Source: UBA5078 sp964538025 (lineage in GTDB: Bacteria; Pseudomonadota; Gammaproteobacteria; Pseudomonadales; Pseudohongiellaceae). Taken from it: DNA of 64,000 nt. The stretch is taken from the NCBI GenBank assembly GCA_964538025.1, contig CAZICZ010000004.1, forward strand, positions 243,609 to 307,608, given 5' to 3'. This document shows positions 43,997 through 52,560 of this stretch, in pieces. Each line of letters opens with the position of its first letter. Positions within the stretch are counted from its first letter, which is position 1. Made by a program: the position numbers and the translations under genes. Below the pieces are notes generated by a model. The model did not search any database. It saw only the letters and a program-made list of their open reading frames with translations, and was not told where the DNA came from.

Positions 43997-45391
43997 TTAT
44001 TCCATGCCCAGTTTTTTCATCCGGTAGCGCAGGGAGCGAAAGCTCATCCCGAGAAGCTGGGCGGCCGCGGTCTTGTTCCAGCGCGTCGCCATGAGGGCCT
44101 GATCGATGGCCCGTCGTTCGATTTCCTCAAGATGGTGTTCCAGAGAAAAGCCGGGCCCCAGAGGGAGCCCTTCCTGCACCTGTGGCGGGGTATCCATCGC
44201 TGCCGTGGTGCGCGCGGTGGTGATGGAGGTCGGCATCAGATCGAGCGTTTCCAGAGTGATGCGCTTGTTCTCGCTGAGGGTCATCGCCCGCTGCAGAATA
44301 TTTTCGAGTTCTCTCACATTGCCCGGAAACCCATAGTGGCATAGCGCTGTCATCGCCTCATCGCTGATGCTTGGGGGCGAAGTCAGGCCGTTTTCCTCCG
44401 CGAGTCGTGCGAGCAGCTGCGCGGCAATGGCGGGGATGTCCTCTTGCCGTTCCCGCAAGCTGGGGACAGCGAGTTCGATGACATTGATGCGGTAATACAG
44501 ATCCTGGCGAAACCGGTGATGGCTCACTTCATCGGCAAGATTCTTGTGGCTGGCGCTCAGCAGGCGCACATCGGTTGGAATCTCGTGCTGTGCGCCGACC
44601 GGGCGCACGGATTTTTCCTGGATGACCCGCAACAGCTTAACCTGCATGTGCAAGGGCAGATCCGCCACTTCATCCAGAAAGAGCGTGCCGCCAGCCGCAG
44701 ACTGAAACAGCCCGACCTTGTCCTTGTCGGCGCCTGTAAAGCTTCCTTTGACGTGGCCAAACAATTCGCTTTCCATCAGCTCCGCGGGAATGGCGCCGCA
44801 GTTGACGGCAATGAACGGGCCGTCTGCCCGCGCGCTCTGCAAATGAATAGAGCGAGCCGCAAGTTCCTTTCCACTTCCCGATTCGCCATTGATGAACACG
44901 GGCGCCTGACTGCGCGCCAGTCGACTGATTTGCTGTCGCAGCGCCTGAATGACTGCCGAGTTGCCACTGATCTGCACGGGGCGCGAAAAGGGTAGGCTTT
45001 TGAGAGGAGTGGCAGCCAGAGGAACACTGGCCAACTTGATGGCGGCGGTGACGAGATCTCGCAGTTTTTGCAGATCGACAGGCTTGGGCACGAAATCGAA
45101 GGCGCCCGATTTCAGCGCTTTAATGGCTGTTTCTGTGTTGCCATGTGCGGTGATGACGGCAACGGGCATGGAAGGGCAATGACGCTGGATGTAGTCAACG
45201 AGTCGGAGTCCGTCGCCGTCAGGAAGGCGCATGTCTGTGAGGCACAGGCTAAACGACTGTTGCTTCAATAATTCGATGGCTCTGGCGAGTGTCCCCGCAC
45301 TTTCCGTAATGAGGGACATCCGGCCCAGTGTGATCTCGAGCAACTCCCGGATATCGGGCTCATCGTCCACTATCAGCACATTGCCTGTCAT
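43997..45391 (-). CDS. pilR: sigma-54-dependent response regulator PilR
   Basis: PilR activates the major pilin gene with sigma-54. The 464-residue protein has a receiver domain (D53 in LTDMRLPDGDG), an AAA+ domain with Walker A GESGSGKE and the sigma-54 loop GSFTGADKDK (PilR proteins carry GSFTGA rather than GAFTGA), Walker B GGTLFLDEVADL, and a Fis-type helix-turn-helix near KTAAAQLLGMSFRSLRYRM. It lies 30 bases after pilS on the minus strand. The major pilin gene pilA is not in the window. Confidence 0.94.
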   Translation of the reverse strand: MTGNVLIVDDEPDIRELLEITLGRMSLITESAGTLARAIELLKQQSFSLCLTDMRLPDGDGLRLVDYIQRHCPSMPVAVITAHGNTETAIKALKSGAFDFVPKPVDLQKLRDLVTAAIKLASVPLAATPLKSLPFSRPVQISGNSAVIQALRQQISRLARSQAPVFINGESGSGKELAARSIHLQSARADGPFIAVNCGAIPAELMESELFGHVKGSFTGADKDKVGLFQSAAGGTLFLDEVADLPLHMQVKLLRVIQEKSVRPVGAQHEIPTDVRLLSASHKNLADEVSHHRFRQDLYYRINVIELAVPSLRERQEDIPAIAAQLLARLAEENGLTSPPSISDEAMTALCHYGFPGNVRELENILQRAMTLSENKRITLETLDLMPTSITTARTTAAMDTPPQVQEGLPLGPGFSLEHHLEEIERRAIDQALMATRWNKTAAAQLLGMSFRSLRYRMKKLGME

Positions 45392-45421
45392 GAATGCTCC
45401 ACGCGAAGTTCCGGGTAATGC

Positions 45422-47047
45422 TTAATCAATACTGCGATCAGTGTGGGTGAAATGAATGCTGAAGCAGCTCTTTCCGGTGGCTGTGCGTCGGTAGGAAAGA
45501 CGCGCCTGATTAGCTTCGCATAACTCCTTGGAGATATAAAGTCCAAGGCCTGTGCCCGTAGGCTCAGTGGTATGAAACGGTTCAAACAGGTGCTCCTCCG
45601 TGGTGGCATCGATTCCGGGACCCTCGTCGATGACGTCGAGAAATGGCGTGGCATTGTCGTCATCGGCAAGCATGCCGCCACGCAACAGAATGCTCTGCCT
45701 GCCTGTTGCCTGCTTGCTGTAGCGCAAGCCGTTTTCCACCAGATTATTCAGGATCTGTTCGAACTGGTTTGTGATGATCCGGATCTCTGTTGTGGGGGGA
45801 GTGATCTCGATGCGGATATCGCCCTCGATACTATGGGAGTCACGGTATGTTGCGACATAACGGGTCAACCACTCGAGCAGGTTGATACGCTCCGTGCTGT
45901 CTTCCTTGTGTCGCGACATATGCAGCACATCTTCGATGATCAGATTCACGCGGGCACTGTGGGTCAGAATGATCTGCAACAAGCGTTTGTCCGCAGGACC
46001 CAGCTGAGCACTTTCTTCCAGCAATTGCGTGGCATGATTGATCGCCCCCAACGGGTTGCGAATTTCATGGGCAATACTGGCGGTCAGCCGTCCCAGGGAG
46101 GCCAGTTTCATTTGCCGGACACGCTGGATGATGTGGCTGCTATCCTCCAGGAAGATCAGAATGCTGGAGTCAATTTGTGGGGTGAGATAGGCGAAGTGCG
46201 CCTGCAACGCAGGACCGTTCTTATGCACGCGGAATGTGGGCAGTCGTTTTTGTTTGTTCTGGCGCCATTCCGTCAGCAGTGACAGCAATGCCACCGGAAT
46301 CTCGCGCGCTCCCGCGTCCGTTGGGACGGGGGACGGCCTTTCGGCATCTGCTGGCGACAACATCTGGTCTGCCGCGTCGTTGGAGGTGATGATGGTGCCC
46401 AGAGGGCTTACCACGACAATGCCGGTGCGCATCCGCTGAATGATTGTCTGGTTCAGCTGTTCGAGACTCAGGATGCTGGAGGCTTGCTGCATTGCCAGCA
46501 CGGCACTGCGACGCATCCGTTCCGCCAGAACCTGAAGATACAGTGCGGCCGCAAATAATAAGGCCCCCAACAGCCCCGACTGGATGTACTGGTTGGCTGA
46601 CACATTGCGGCTAAAGCTTAAGTAAATTTCACCGTAGATCGTTGCAAGGCTGGCGATGGCGGCTAGAAAAATGCTGATACGGCCGGGGATCAGGATACTG
46701 CCGGCTGCAATGGTGACCAGATGGAGCAAACCCAGTCCACTGATGATGCCGCGCGAAGCATAGTTCAGCAGGGCAATGCAGAGAATGTCCACGATAAAGA
46801 GCGCGCTTAACAGACGCGGCCTTTCCTGGATTTCCAGCGGTGGTTTAACCCCGAAGAGCACGCTCACGGCGAACCCGGTGAGCGCAAGTGTCGTGTAAAG
46901 AAACACTGCTGGATCGTGGTTGCCCAGTTGAGTGGTGGTTGCTCCGGTAAGGAAACTGCCCAGCAACAGCACCGCCAGAGCCAGGCGGTAGATGTTGTAG
47001 ACTTGAAGGATGCGCAGGTTCTGGTCGACTGGTTGATTCGCGTCCAT
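45422..47047 (-). CDS. pilS: sensor histidine kinase PilS
   Basis: PilS phosphorylates PilR in response to pilin levels in the membrane. The 541-residue protein has six N-terminal membrane segments (about residues 18-200), a PAS-like linker, the H box SIAHEIRNPLGAINH, the N box LNNLVENGLRYS and the glycine boxes DEGPGID and GTGLGLYIS. The reading frame continues far upstream to 47656, but that part overlaps nadE and lacks family similarity. The ATG for MDANQPVDQ is the correct region, though no strong ribosome-binding site precedes it. Confidence 0.93.
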   Translation of the reverse strand: MDANQPVDQNLRILQVYNIYRLALAVLLLGSFLTGATTTQLGNHDPAVFLYTTLALTGFAVSVLFGVKPPLEIQERPRLLSALFIVDILCIALLNYASRGIISGLGLLHLVTIAAGSILIPGRISIFLAAIASLATIYGEIYLSFSRNVSANQYIQSGLLGALLFAAALYLQVLAERMRRSAVLAMQQASSILSLEQLNQTIIQRMRTGIVVVSPLGTIITSNDAADQMLSPADAERPSPVPTDAGAREIPVALLSLLTEWRQNKQKRLPTFRVHKNGPALQAHFAYLTPQIDSSILIFLEDSSHIIQRVRQMKLASLGRLTASIAHEIRNPLGAINHATQLLEESAQLGPADKRLLQIILTHSARVNLIIEDVLHMSRHKEDSTERINLLEWLTRYVATYRDSHSIEGDIRIEITPPTTEIRIITNQFEQILNNLVENGLRYSKQATGRQSILLRGGMLADDDNATPFLDVIDEGPGIDATTEEHLFEPFHTTEPTGTGLGLYISKELCEANQARLSYRRTATGKSCFSIHFTHTDRSID

Positions 47048-47113
47048 GAAGGAGGTTCTGTCTGAGCGGGCAGGGCAGTGGCCGGTGATTTGCGTTTTGC
47101 TAATAATGCAGGT

Positions 47114-47145
47114 TTGTCGGACAATATCGCACTTGTTTGACAATA
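47114..47145. promoter_or_regulatory. tandem palindromes between pilS and nadE (candidate operators)
   Basis: TTGTCGGACAATA (47114-47126) and TTGTTTGACAATA (47133-47145) are near-identical 13-base elements with a 19-base period, about two helical turns. The first is a perfect palindrome (TTGTC-G-GACAA); the second is nearly so. They sit in the 189-base divergent gap, about 70 bases from pilS and 90 from nadE. Two dyads on one DNA face suggest a regulator binding site. The second copy also contains a TTGACA box. Confidence 0.45.
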
Positions 47146-47236
47146 GCCATATGCGCCTTTGTGGCGCCAAATCTGACCTTTTTCGGTGTCCTGCATGCCC
47201 TGTTCCGCAGGCATGTCGCAATCCCCTGAGGAGTGT

Positions 47237-48883
47237 ATGTCCCGGCAGTTCACACTTGTAATGGCCCAGCTGAACCTGCTGGTGGGCGACATTCAGGGAA
47301 ACACCACCCGCGTAATCGAATCCGCCCGCGAAGCGCAGGCCCGCTTCGGGGCAGATATCGTGGCTTTCCCCGAACTCACGCTGACGGGCTACCCCCCCGA
47401 GGATCTGCTTCTGCGGCCCAGTCTTGCGCGACGCATCGACCGTGCACTCGCGCGTATTCTTGCGGCGAAGCTGGAGATGCATCTGATCGTCGGCCATCCG
47501 CTTTTGGAAAAGGGACGCCTGTACAACGCCCTCTCGCTGATCAAAGGCGATCAGGTGCTGGCGGTTTACCGCAAGCAGTGTCTGCCCAACTATCAAGTCT
47601 TCGATGAACGGCGATATTTCTCGGCAGGCGATCAGGCCACGATCGTGGACATCCACGGCTATCGCGTGGCGATGACCATCTGCGAAGACATGTGGGAAGA
47701 GGAGCCGACGCGACAGGCCGCGCTAGCTGGCGCGCAACTGCTGATCAACATCAACGCGTCGCCCTATCATCGTGACAAGCTCGGCGAACGCAAGACACTG
47801 TTGGCCTCCCGCGCGCAGCTTGTGGCCTGCCCGGTAGTGTATGCAAATCTTGTAGGTGGGCAGGATGAGCTCGTCTTTGACGGAGCCTCCATGGTCTTCA
47901 ACGCAGAAGGGGAATGTGTCGTGCGGGCGCCGGCCTTCGAGGAAGGGCTGTTCCCCGTGGTCCTGCACGAACACAACGGCGCCTTGCAGGTCATGCAGGG
48001 AGAGAAGGCGCCGCGCGACAGTGTCGAGGCGGGACTTTACAAGGCGCTCGTGCTGGGGGTTCGCGATTACGTGCGCAAGAACGGGTTCTCCGGCGTTGTG
48101 CTGGGCCTTTCCGGGGGGATTGATTCGGCGTTGACCCTGACGATCGCCGTCGATGCGCTGGGCAAAGACAAGGTGAAGGCGGTCATGATGCCCTTCGCCT
48201 ATACCTCTCAGTTGAGTCTCGATCTCGCGCAGCAGCAGGCAGAGCGACTGGCGGTCGAATACAGTGTCATTCCCATCAGCGATGCCTACGCCAGTTTCGA
48301 GAAGGCATTGGCGCAGGAGTTTTCAGGCAGGACCGTGGATGTCACGGAGCAGAATATCCAGGCCCGGTGCCGGGGCGTGATACTGATGGCCATTTCCAAC
48401 AAAACGGGACGTTTGGTGCTGACCACGGGCAACAAGAGCGAAATTGCCGTGGGATACTGCACGCTCTATGGCGACATGGCGGGGGGCTTCGATGTGCTCA
48501 AGGACGTCCCCAAAACCTGGGTGTATCGCCTGTGCAGCTATCGCAATGCACTGCCGGATGCACGCGATAATGTGGTCATTCCCTTGTCGGTCATTGAGCG
48601 GGCGCCGAGTGCCGAACTGGCTCCCGGACAGGTTGATCAGGACAGTCTGCCCCCCTATGAGGTGCTCGATGCCATTCTGGAGCTGTATGTCGAACAGGAC
48701 TGCAGTGCCGACCAGATTATTTCCCGCGGTTTCGAGGAGGCCGTCGTGCGCCGCGTGCTGCGGCTGGTAGATATTAATGAATATAAACGGCGGCAGAGCC
48801 CGGTCGGTGTCCGGCTGACCCAGCGTGGGTTTGGACGGGACCGGCGTTACCCGATTACCTCTGGCTGGGAGCTCGGGGAATAG
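47237..48883 (+). CDS. nadE: glutamine-dependent NAD+ synthetase
   Basis: NadE converts deamido-NAD to NAD+ using glutamine. The 548-residue protein has two domains. The N-terminal nitrilase-like glutaminase shows the catalytic Glu in AFPELTLTGYPPEDLL, a lysine in RKQCLPNYQVFDE and the Cys in TICEDMWEE. The C-terminal synthetase has the P-loop LGLSGGIDSALTLTIA and GNKSEIAVGYCTLYGD. GAGGAG precedes the ATG at 47237. It works downstream of NadD, encoded at 3.4 kb. It is divergent from pilS and 49 bases before gmhA. Confidence 0.95.
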   Translation: MSRQFTLVMAQLNLLVGDIQGNTTRVIESAREAQARFGADIVAFPELTLTGYPPEDLLLRPSLARRIDRALARILAAKLEMHLIVGHPLLEKGRLYNALSLIKGDQVLAVYRKQCLPNYQVFDERRYFSAGDQATIVDIHGYRVAMTICEDMWEEEPTRQAALAGAQLLININASPYHRDKLGERKTLLASRAQLVACPVVYANLVGGQDELVFDGASMVFNAEGECVVRAPAFEEGLFPVVLHEHNGALQVMQGEKAPRDSVEAGLYKALVLGVRDYVRKNGFSGVVLGLSGGIDSALTLTIAVDALGKDKVKAVMMPFAYTSQLSLDLAQQQAERLAVEYSVIPISDAYASFEKALAQEFSGRTVDVTEQNIQARCRGVILMAISNKTGRLVLTTGNKSEIAVGYCTLYGDMAGGFDVLKDVPKTWVYRLCSYRNALPDARDNVVIPLSVIERAPSAELAPGQVDQDSLPPYEVLDAILELYVEQDCSADQIISRGFEEAVVRRVLRLVDINEYKRRQSPVGVRLTQRGFGRDRRYPITSGWELGE

Positions 48884-48932
48884 ACAGCGAACTCAGGGCC
48901 TTCGTGGCAACGACAAATTCAAAGGACTCAAG

Positions 48933-49517
48933 GTGAAAACACATATTCTTCAGACGCTGACCGACGCCAGCGATTACCTTCATCGCTTCAGCAAAGACGC
49001 GGCCAACATCGAGGCCATCGCACGGGCGGCCGCGATCCTGATTGCCACCCTGCATCGTGGCAATACCATCTACAGCTGTGGCAATGGTGGCTCGATGAGC
49101 GATGCCATGCATTTTGCTGAAGAGTTGACTGGGCGCTACCGCAAGAATCGTCAGGGCCTGTCCGCTGCTGCTATCAGTGACCCCGGTCATATCAGTTGTG
49201 TCGCCAACGACTTTGGCTATGAGTTCATTTTTTCACGTTATCTGGAAGCGCGGGCAAGAGAGGGAGACTGCTTGCTGGCGATCAGTACCAGCGGGCGCAG
49301 TCGCAACGTGATTCTGGCAGCGGAATATGCAAAAGCCCACGGCATGGATGTCATCAGTCTGACGGGCGAGGCGGGCAGTGCGCTGGGATTGCTGGCGAGC
49401 GTGGACATTGCTGCCGGCAAAAGTGCGTTCGCGGACCGTGTGCAGGAGGTGCACATCAAGATCATTCACATTCTGATAGAAATGGTTGAACGGGAATTCT
49501 GCCCCGAAAACTACTAG
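48933..49517 (+). CDS. gmhA: D-sedoheptulose-7-phosphate isomerase (phosphoheptose isomerase)
   Basis: GmhA makes D-glycero-D-manno-heptose 7-phosphate for the LPS inner core. The 194-residue SIS-domain protein fits family length. It shows CGNGGSMSDAMHFAEELTGR, which contains the His and Glu zinc ligands, the phosphate-binding ISTSGRSRNV, and the closing QEVHIKIIHILIEMVE with the other Gln and His ligands. I chose the GTG at 48933 after AAAGGA; a longer frame runs into nadE. Its stop overlaps the opposing bamD stop by four bases. Confidence 0.92.
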   Translation: MKTHILQTLTDASDYLHRFSKDAANIEAIARAAAILIATLHRGNTIYSCGNGGSMSDAMHFAEELTGRYRKNRQGLSAAAISDPGHISCVANDFGYEFIFSRYLEARAREGDCLLAISTSGRSRNVILAAEYAKAHGMDVISLTGEAGSALGLLASVDIAAGKSAFADRVQEVHIKIIHILIEMVEREFCPENY

Positions 49518-50473
49518 CGCCCGCCTAAGAGACCGAACGTCAACAAGCTCAGCAGTCCGCGCTTTTCCGTGGGGGTGTCTTCCAGGCTGGCTTCCGGTCT
49601 GAAGGGCCGGGTGGTAGGCGCCAGAGGCGTGTTGTCCACGTTGTCCCCCAGCAGTCCAAACGACACGGTGTACAGCAGGGAGGGGTTGGTGACCTCGCTG
49701 CGCACGATGAAATTGCCCTGCGGGTCGATGGCGGGATGCTCGGGGAAATTGGTCTTTAACAGTGCCAGTGAGGTGCTGGCGAGATCATCCAGCCCCATGC
49801 GCAGATAGCACTCCACCATGATGGCAACCCCGTCACCGACGATCGGACTGCCCTGAAAGTTCTCCACGATATAGCGCCCGCGATTCAAGGCTGCCATGTA
49901 GGCACGCCGCTCCATGTAGTACTGGGCAACGTGCACTTCGTATGCCGCGAGTGAATTACGCAGGAAAATCATGCGCGCCCGCGCGTCAGCGGCATATTCG
50001 CTGTCCGGGTAAAGCGCCAGCAGGAGCGAGAATTCAGCAAATGAGTCCCGCGCCCGACCCGGGTCCCGTTTGGAGGGGTCTGTCGGAAGAAAGCGGCTGA
50101 GGAATCCGGAGTCTTCCGCAAAGGACGCCATGCCTTTCATGTAATAGGCATAATCGACGTTGGGATTGTCGGGGTGAAGACGGATAAAGCGGTCTGCGGC
50201 AGTCCGAGCGGCCTCCAGATCCATGTTGTTGTAATAGGCATAGATCAGGTCGAGTTGTCCCTGCGCTGCAAAACGTCCGAACGGAAAGCGGGACTCCAGC
50301 GCCTGATAGGTCGCAATGGCGGCCCGGTAATTGCGGGCGTTCAGGGCGCGCAGGGCGGTATTGTAAAACTGTTCCTCGGTGCTCAGTTCGGCGAACTCAT
50401 CCCGGTCCTCGCGACTGAAGAGCGAGCAGGACATCAACACCAGACTCAACACCACCAGAATGAGGGCTCTCAC
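49514..50473 (-). CDS. bamD: outer membrane protein assembly factor BamD
   Basis: BamD is the essential lipoprotein of the BAM complex that folds beta-barrels into the outer membrane. The 319-residue protein has a lipoprotein signal with the acylated Cys in LVLMSCSLF (C16) and tetratricopeptide repeats: FYNTALRALNARNYRAAI, and later VDYAYYMKGMASF. It is longer than E. coli BamD (245) by a C-terminal extension with Pro/Thr-rich and hydrophobic ends, as in Pseudomonas ComL. It is divergent from rluD, as in related genomes. Confidence 0.94.
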   Translation of the reverse strand: MRALILVVLSLVLMSCSLFSREDRDEFAELSTEEQFYNTALRALNARNYRAAIATYQALESRFPFGRFAAQGQLDLIYAYYNNMDLEAARTAADRFIRLHPDNPNVDYAYYMKGMASFAEDSGFLSRFLPTDPSKRDPGRARDSFAEFSLLLALYPDSEYAADARARMIFLRNSLAAYEVHVAQYYMERRAYMAALNRGRYIVENFQGSPIVGDGVAIMVECYLRMGLDDLASTSLALLKTNFPEHPAIDPQGNFIVRSEVTNPSLLYTVSFGLLGDNVDNTPLAPTTRPFRPEASLEDTPTEKRGLLSLLTFGLLGGR

Positions 50474-50539
50474 GCGTCAACCACCTTTTGCCCTGACGGA
50501 CATCCTGAAAATAGACAATTTAACTGGGCACCAAGCAGG

Positions 50540-50545
50540 TATAAT
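50540..50545 (+). promoter_or_regulatory. -10 element of the rluD promoter
   Basis: A perfect TATAAT lies here, followed by a GC-rich stretch typical of a growth-rate-controlled discriminator (GCCGCGGCCC). The -35 is weak: TTTAAC at 50519-50524 gives a 15-base spacer. Transcription would start near 50552 and give a leader of about 120 bases before rluD. Confidence 0.55.
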
Positions 50546-50567
50546 GCCGCGGCCCACTTGCTCGGCG

Positions 50568-50655
50568 AGGGGCTATTTAACCACAGCCACCGCTTGAACC
50601 TAAAGTACCGCGGTAGTGTTTATCCCTGTTGCTGCGTTCCGGCGCAGTGACCCCT
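50568..50655 (+). ncRNA. candidate structured RNA leader of rluD
   Basis: The leader can fold into a closed multi-branch structure. AGGGG (50568-50572) pairs with CCCCT (50651-50655). ACAG (50583-50586) pairs with CTGT (50626-50629), and ACCGC (50589-50593) with GCGGT (50610-50614), forming one long arm. CTGCG (50632-50636) pairs with CGCAG (50643-50647), forming a strong hairpin with a six-base loop. The segment has a promoter upstream and ends 15 bases before the rluD start. I do not recognise the family. It could be a cis-acting element or a small RNA. Confidence 0.4.
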
Positions 50656-50670
50656 GACTGAATGGACCCT

Positions 50671-51618
50671 ATGAGTACTAAAATTTCCTTGCAGGCCACC
50701 GTGACCGACGCGCTGAGTGGCTCCCGTCTGGATCAGGCGGCGGCCGTCCTGTTCCCTGATTATTCCCGCGGACGACTGCAAACCTGGATCAAGGATGGGT
50801 GTCTACAGGTCAATGGCGAGGCCCTGCGAGCCAAGGACAAGGTGCATGAAGGGGATCGCCTGGAGCTCGAGGCAGAGCTCGTGGCAGAGGAGACTCATCA
50901 TGCCGAGAACGTGGCGCTCGACATCGTCTACGAAGACGAGGACGTGATCGTTCTGAACAAGCCTGCCAATACGGTCGTGCATCCCGCGGCGGGCAATCGA
51001 ACGGGGACTCTGCTCAACGGCCTGCTGCACCATTGCCCGGCGCTGAAGGAGATTCCCCGCGCCGGCATCGTCCACCGGCTGGACAAGGACACGACTGGCC
51101 TGATGGTGGTGGCCAAGAATCTCGTGGCGCACCGCTTGCTCGTCAAGCAGCTCCAGCGACGGGAAGTCTCTCGCGAATACGAGGCAATCGTGATTGGAGT
51201 CATGACCGCCGGCGGGACGATTGACCTCCCGCTGGGCCGTCATCCCGTGCAACGGCAGAAACGGGCCGTAGTCGCCGACGGCAAGGAAGCTGTGACCCAT
51301 TACCGCGTGCTTTCCCGCTACCGCGCCCATACGCACGTCCTGGTCAAGCTGGAAACCGGTCGCACACACCAGATTCGTGTGCACATGAGCCACATGCGCT
51401 ATCCGCTCGTGGGCGATCCCCTGTACGGCGGTCGTCTGCACATTCCCAAAGCGTGCAGCGGACAGCTTGCGCGCGAACTCAAACAGTTCAAGCGGCAAGC
51501 CCTCCATGCCTGGCGCCTAGGATTTATGCATCCCAGTACGGGTGAACCCTGTGAGTGGGAAGTCGACATCCCCGCCGACATGGCCCATTTGCTGCAGGTG
51601 CTTCAGGATGACCAGTAG
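50671..51618 (+). CDS. rluD: 23S rRNA pseudouridine 1911/1915/1917 synthase
   Basis: RluD makes three pseudouridines in helix 69 of 23S rRNA, needed for proper subunit joining and termination. The 315-residue protein has an N-terminal S4 RNA-binding domain (RLDQAAAVLFPDYSRGRLQ), then the catalytic motif HRLDKDTTGLMVVAK with the active-site Asp, and the closing ETGRTHQIRVHMSHMRYP. I chose the ATG giving MSTKISLQATV because it aligns with the E. coli start. An ATG three codons earlier is possible. One of its products, position 1915, is the substrate of RlmH in this window. Confidence 0.95.
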   Translation: MSTKISLQATVTDALSGSRLDQAAAVLFPDYSRGRLQTWIKDGCLQVNGEALRAKDKVHEGDRLELEAELVAEETHHAENVALDIVYEDEDVIVLNKPANTVVHPAAGNRTGTLLNGLLHHCPALKEIPRAGIVHRLDKDTTGLMVVAKNLVAHRLLVKQLQRREVSREYEAIVIGVMTAGGTIDLPLGRHPVQRQKRAVVADGKEAVTHYRVLSRYRAHTHVLVKLETGRTHQIRVHMSHMRYPLVGDPLYGGRLHIPKACSGQLARELKQFKRQALHAWRLGFMHPSTGEPCEWEVDIPADMAHLLQVLQDDQ

Positions 51619-51630
51619 GAATTCCCTGCC

Positions 51631-52425
51631 ATGTCCCTGACGCCTGCTGACATGCACCCCCTGTGGCCCAATGGCTGGATTAAGGCCGACTGGAGCGTGT
51701 CCGACTCCGTGATCGCACTGGTCACCACACGGCAGGGTGGCTGCAGCCATGCGCCCTATGACAGCCTGAATCTTGGTCTGCACGTGGGCGACAATCCGCA
51801 GGCCGTTGCGTGCAATCGCGCAAGACTTATGCAGGCGCTGCCCGACGGCGTCGTCCTGCAGTGGTTGGAGCAGGTCCATGGAACCGCGATCGTCGATGCC
51901 GGCTCCGACGGTGTAGTAAGGCGCGGCGACGCGGTGTTCTGTGAGCGCGCCGGTGTCGGCGGTGTCATCATGACGGCCGACTGTCTGCCCGTGTTCTTTG
52001 CCACACAGGACGGCCAGCAACTGGCGCTGGCGCATGCCGGCTGGCGCGGCTTGCTGGAAGGCGTGCTGGAAAACACCGTGTCCCGGTTTACCGCCGCGCC
52101 GGATCGTCTGCATGTCTGGTTTGGTCCCGCCATTGGCCCCTGCCATTTTGAAGTGGGGGAAGAGGTGCGTTCGCTGTTCCTGGCGCGTGCATCCCATGAG
52201 CAGGATCGTCAACGCATCGCGGAAGTCGGGTTTTATCCGGCCGCGACCCCCGGCAAGTATCTGGCCGATCTTTACACCCTCGCGCGCCTGCGGCTGGAAC
52301 GGGCAGGCGTCGGCGCCATCAGCGGTGGCGGACAATGCACGGTCTGCAATGAAAGCGATTTCTTTTCCTATCGTCGCGACGGCGTCACTGGGCGCTTCGC
52401 CAGTTTGATCCTGCGCAAACCTTGA
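51631..52425 (+). CDS. pgeF: peptidoglycan editing factor PgeF (YfiH, multicopper-oxidase-like fold)
   Basis: The 264-residue protein belongs to the DUF152/laccase family. PgeF removes L-Ser wrongly placed in the peptidoglycan stem peptide. The zinc ligands appear as His in EQVHGTAIVDA, Cys in TADCLPVFF and His in LAHAGWRGLLEG. Homologues of this family also act as purine nucleoside phosphorylases. It follows rluD by 12 bases and precedes clpB, the usual rluD-yfiH-clpB order. Confidence 0.92.
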   Translation: MSLTPADMHPLWPNGWIKADWSVSDSVIALVTTRQGGCSHAPYDSLNLGLHVGDNPQAVACNRARLMQALPDGVVLQWLEQVHGTAIVDAGSDGVVRRGDAVFCERAGVGGVIMTADCLPVFFATQDGQQLALAHAGWRGLLEGVLENTVSRFTAAPDRLHVWFGPAIGPCHFEVGEEVRSLFLARASHEQDRQRIAEVGFYPAATPGKYLADLYTLARLRLERAGVGAISGGGQCTVCNESDFFSYRRDGVTGRFASLILRKP

Positions 52426-52446
52426 GCAAAAATGCAGCCCACCTCG

Positions 52447-52474
52447 CTTGAATTTGCCCCCCTTCGCCGCCATT
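52447..52474 (+). promoter_or_regulatory. sigma-32 heat-shock promoter for clpB
   Basis: CTTGAA at 52447-52452, a 14-base spacer, and CCGCCATT at 52467-52474 match the sigma-32 consensus (CTTGAA, N13-15, CCCCATNT) with one mismatch in the -10. Transcription would begin near 52481, about 80 bases before the clpB ATG, which has a GAGGGGA ribosome-binding site. Confidence 0.75.
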
Positions 52475-52560
52475 AAGTCCCCAATCAAAAGTTTTGCCCG
52501 CGGTGGCGTCGTTACTCCACAACACACAAGGGGCGAGACATTTTTCGCGAGGGGAACTCT

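Noticed and set aside
47048..47656. N-terminal extension of the pilS frame by about 200 codons
   Set aside because: It overlaps the start of nadE, lacks similarity to PilS, and the proper six membrane segments begin right after the Met at 47047.
50583..50660. Signal recognition particle (4.5S) RNA on the minus strand
   Set aside because: GCTGC, TTCCGG and TGACC are present in the right order as a reverse complement, but the conserved GGAAGGAAGCAGC core is broken and no minus-strand promoter is visible.
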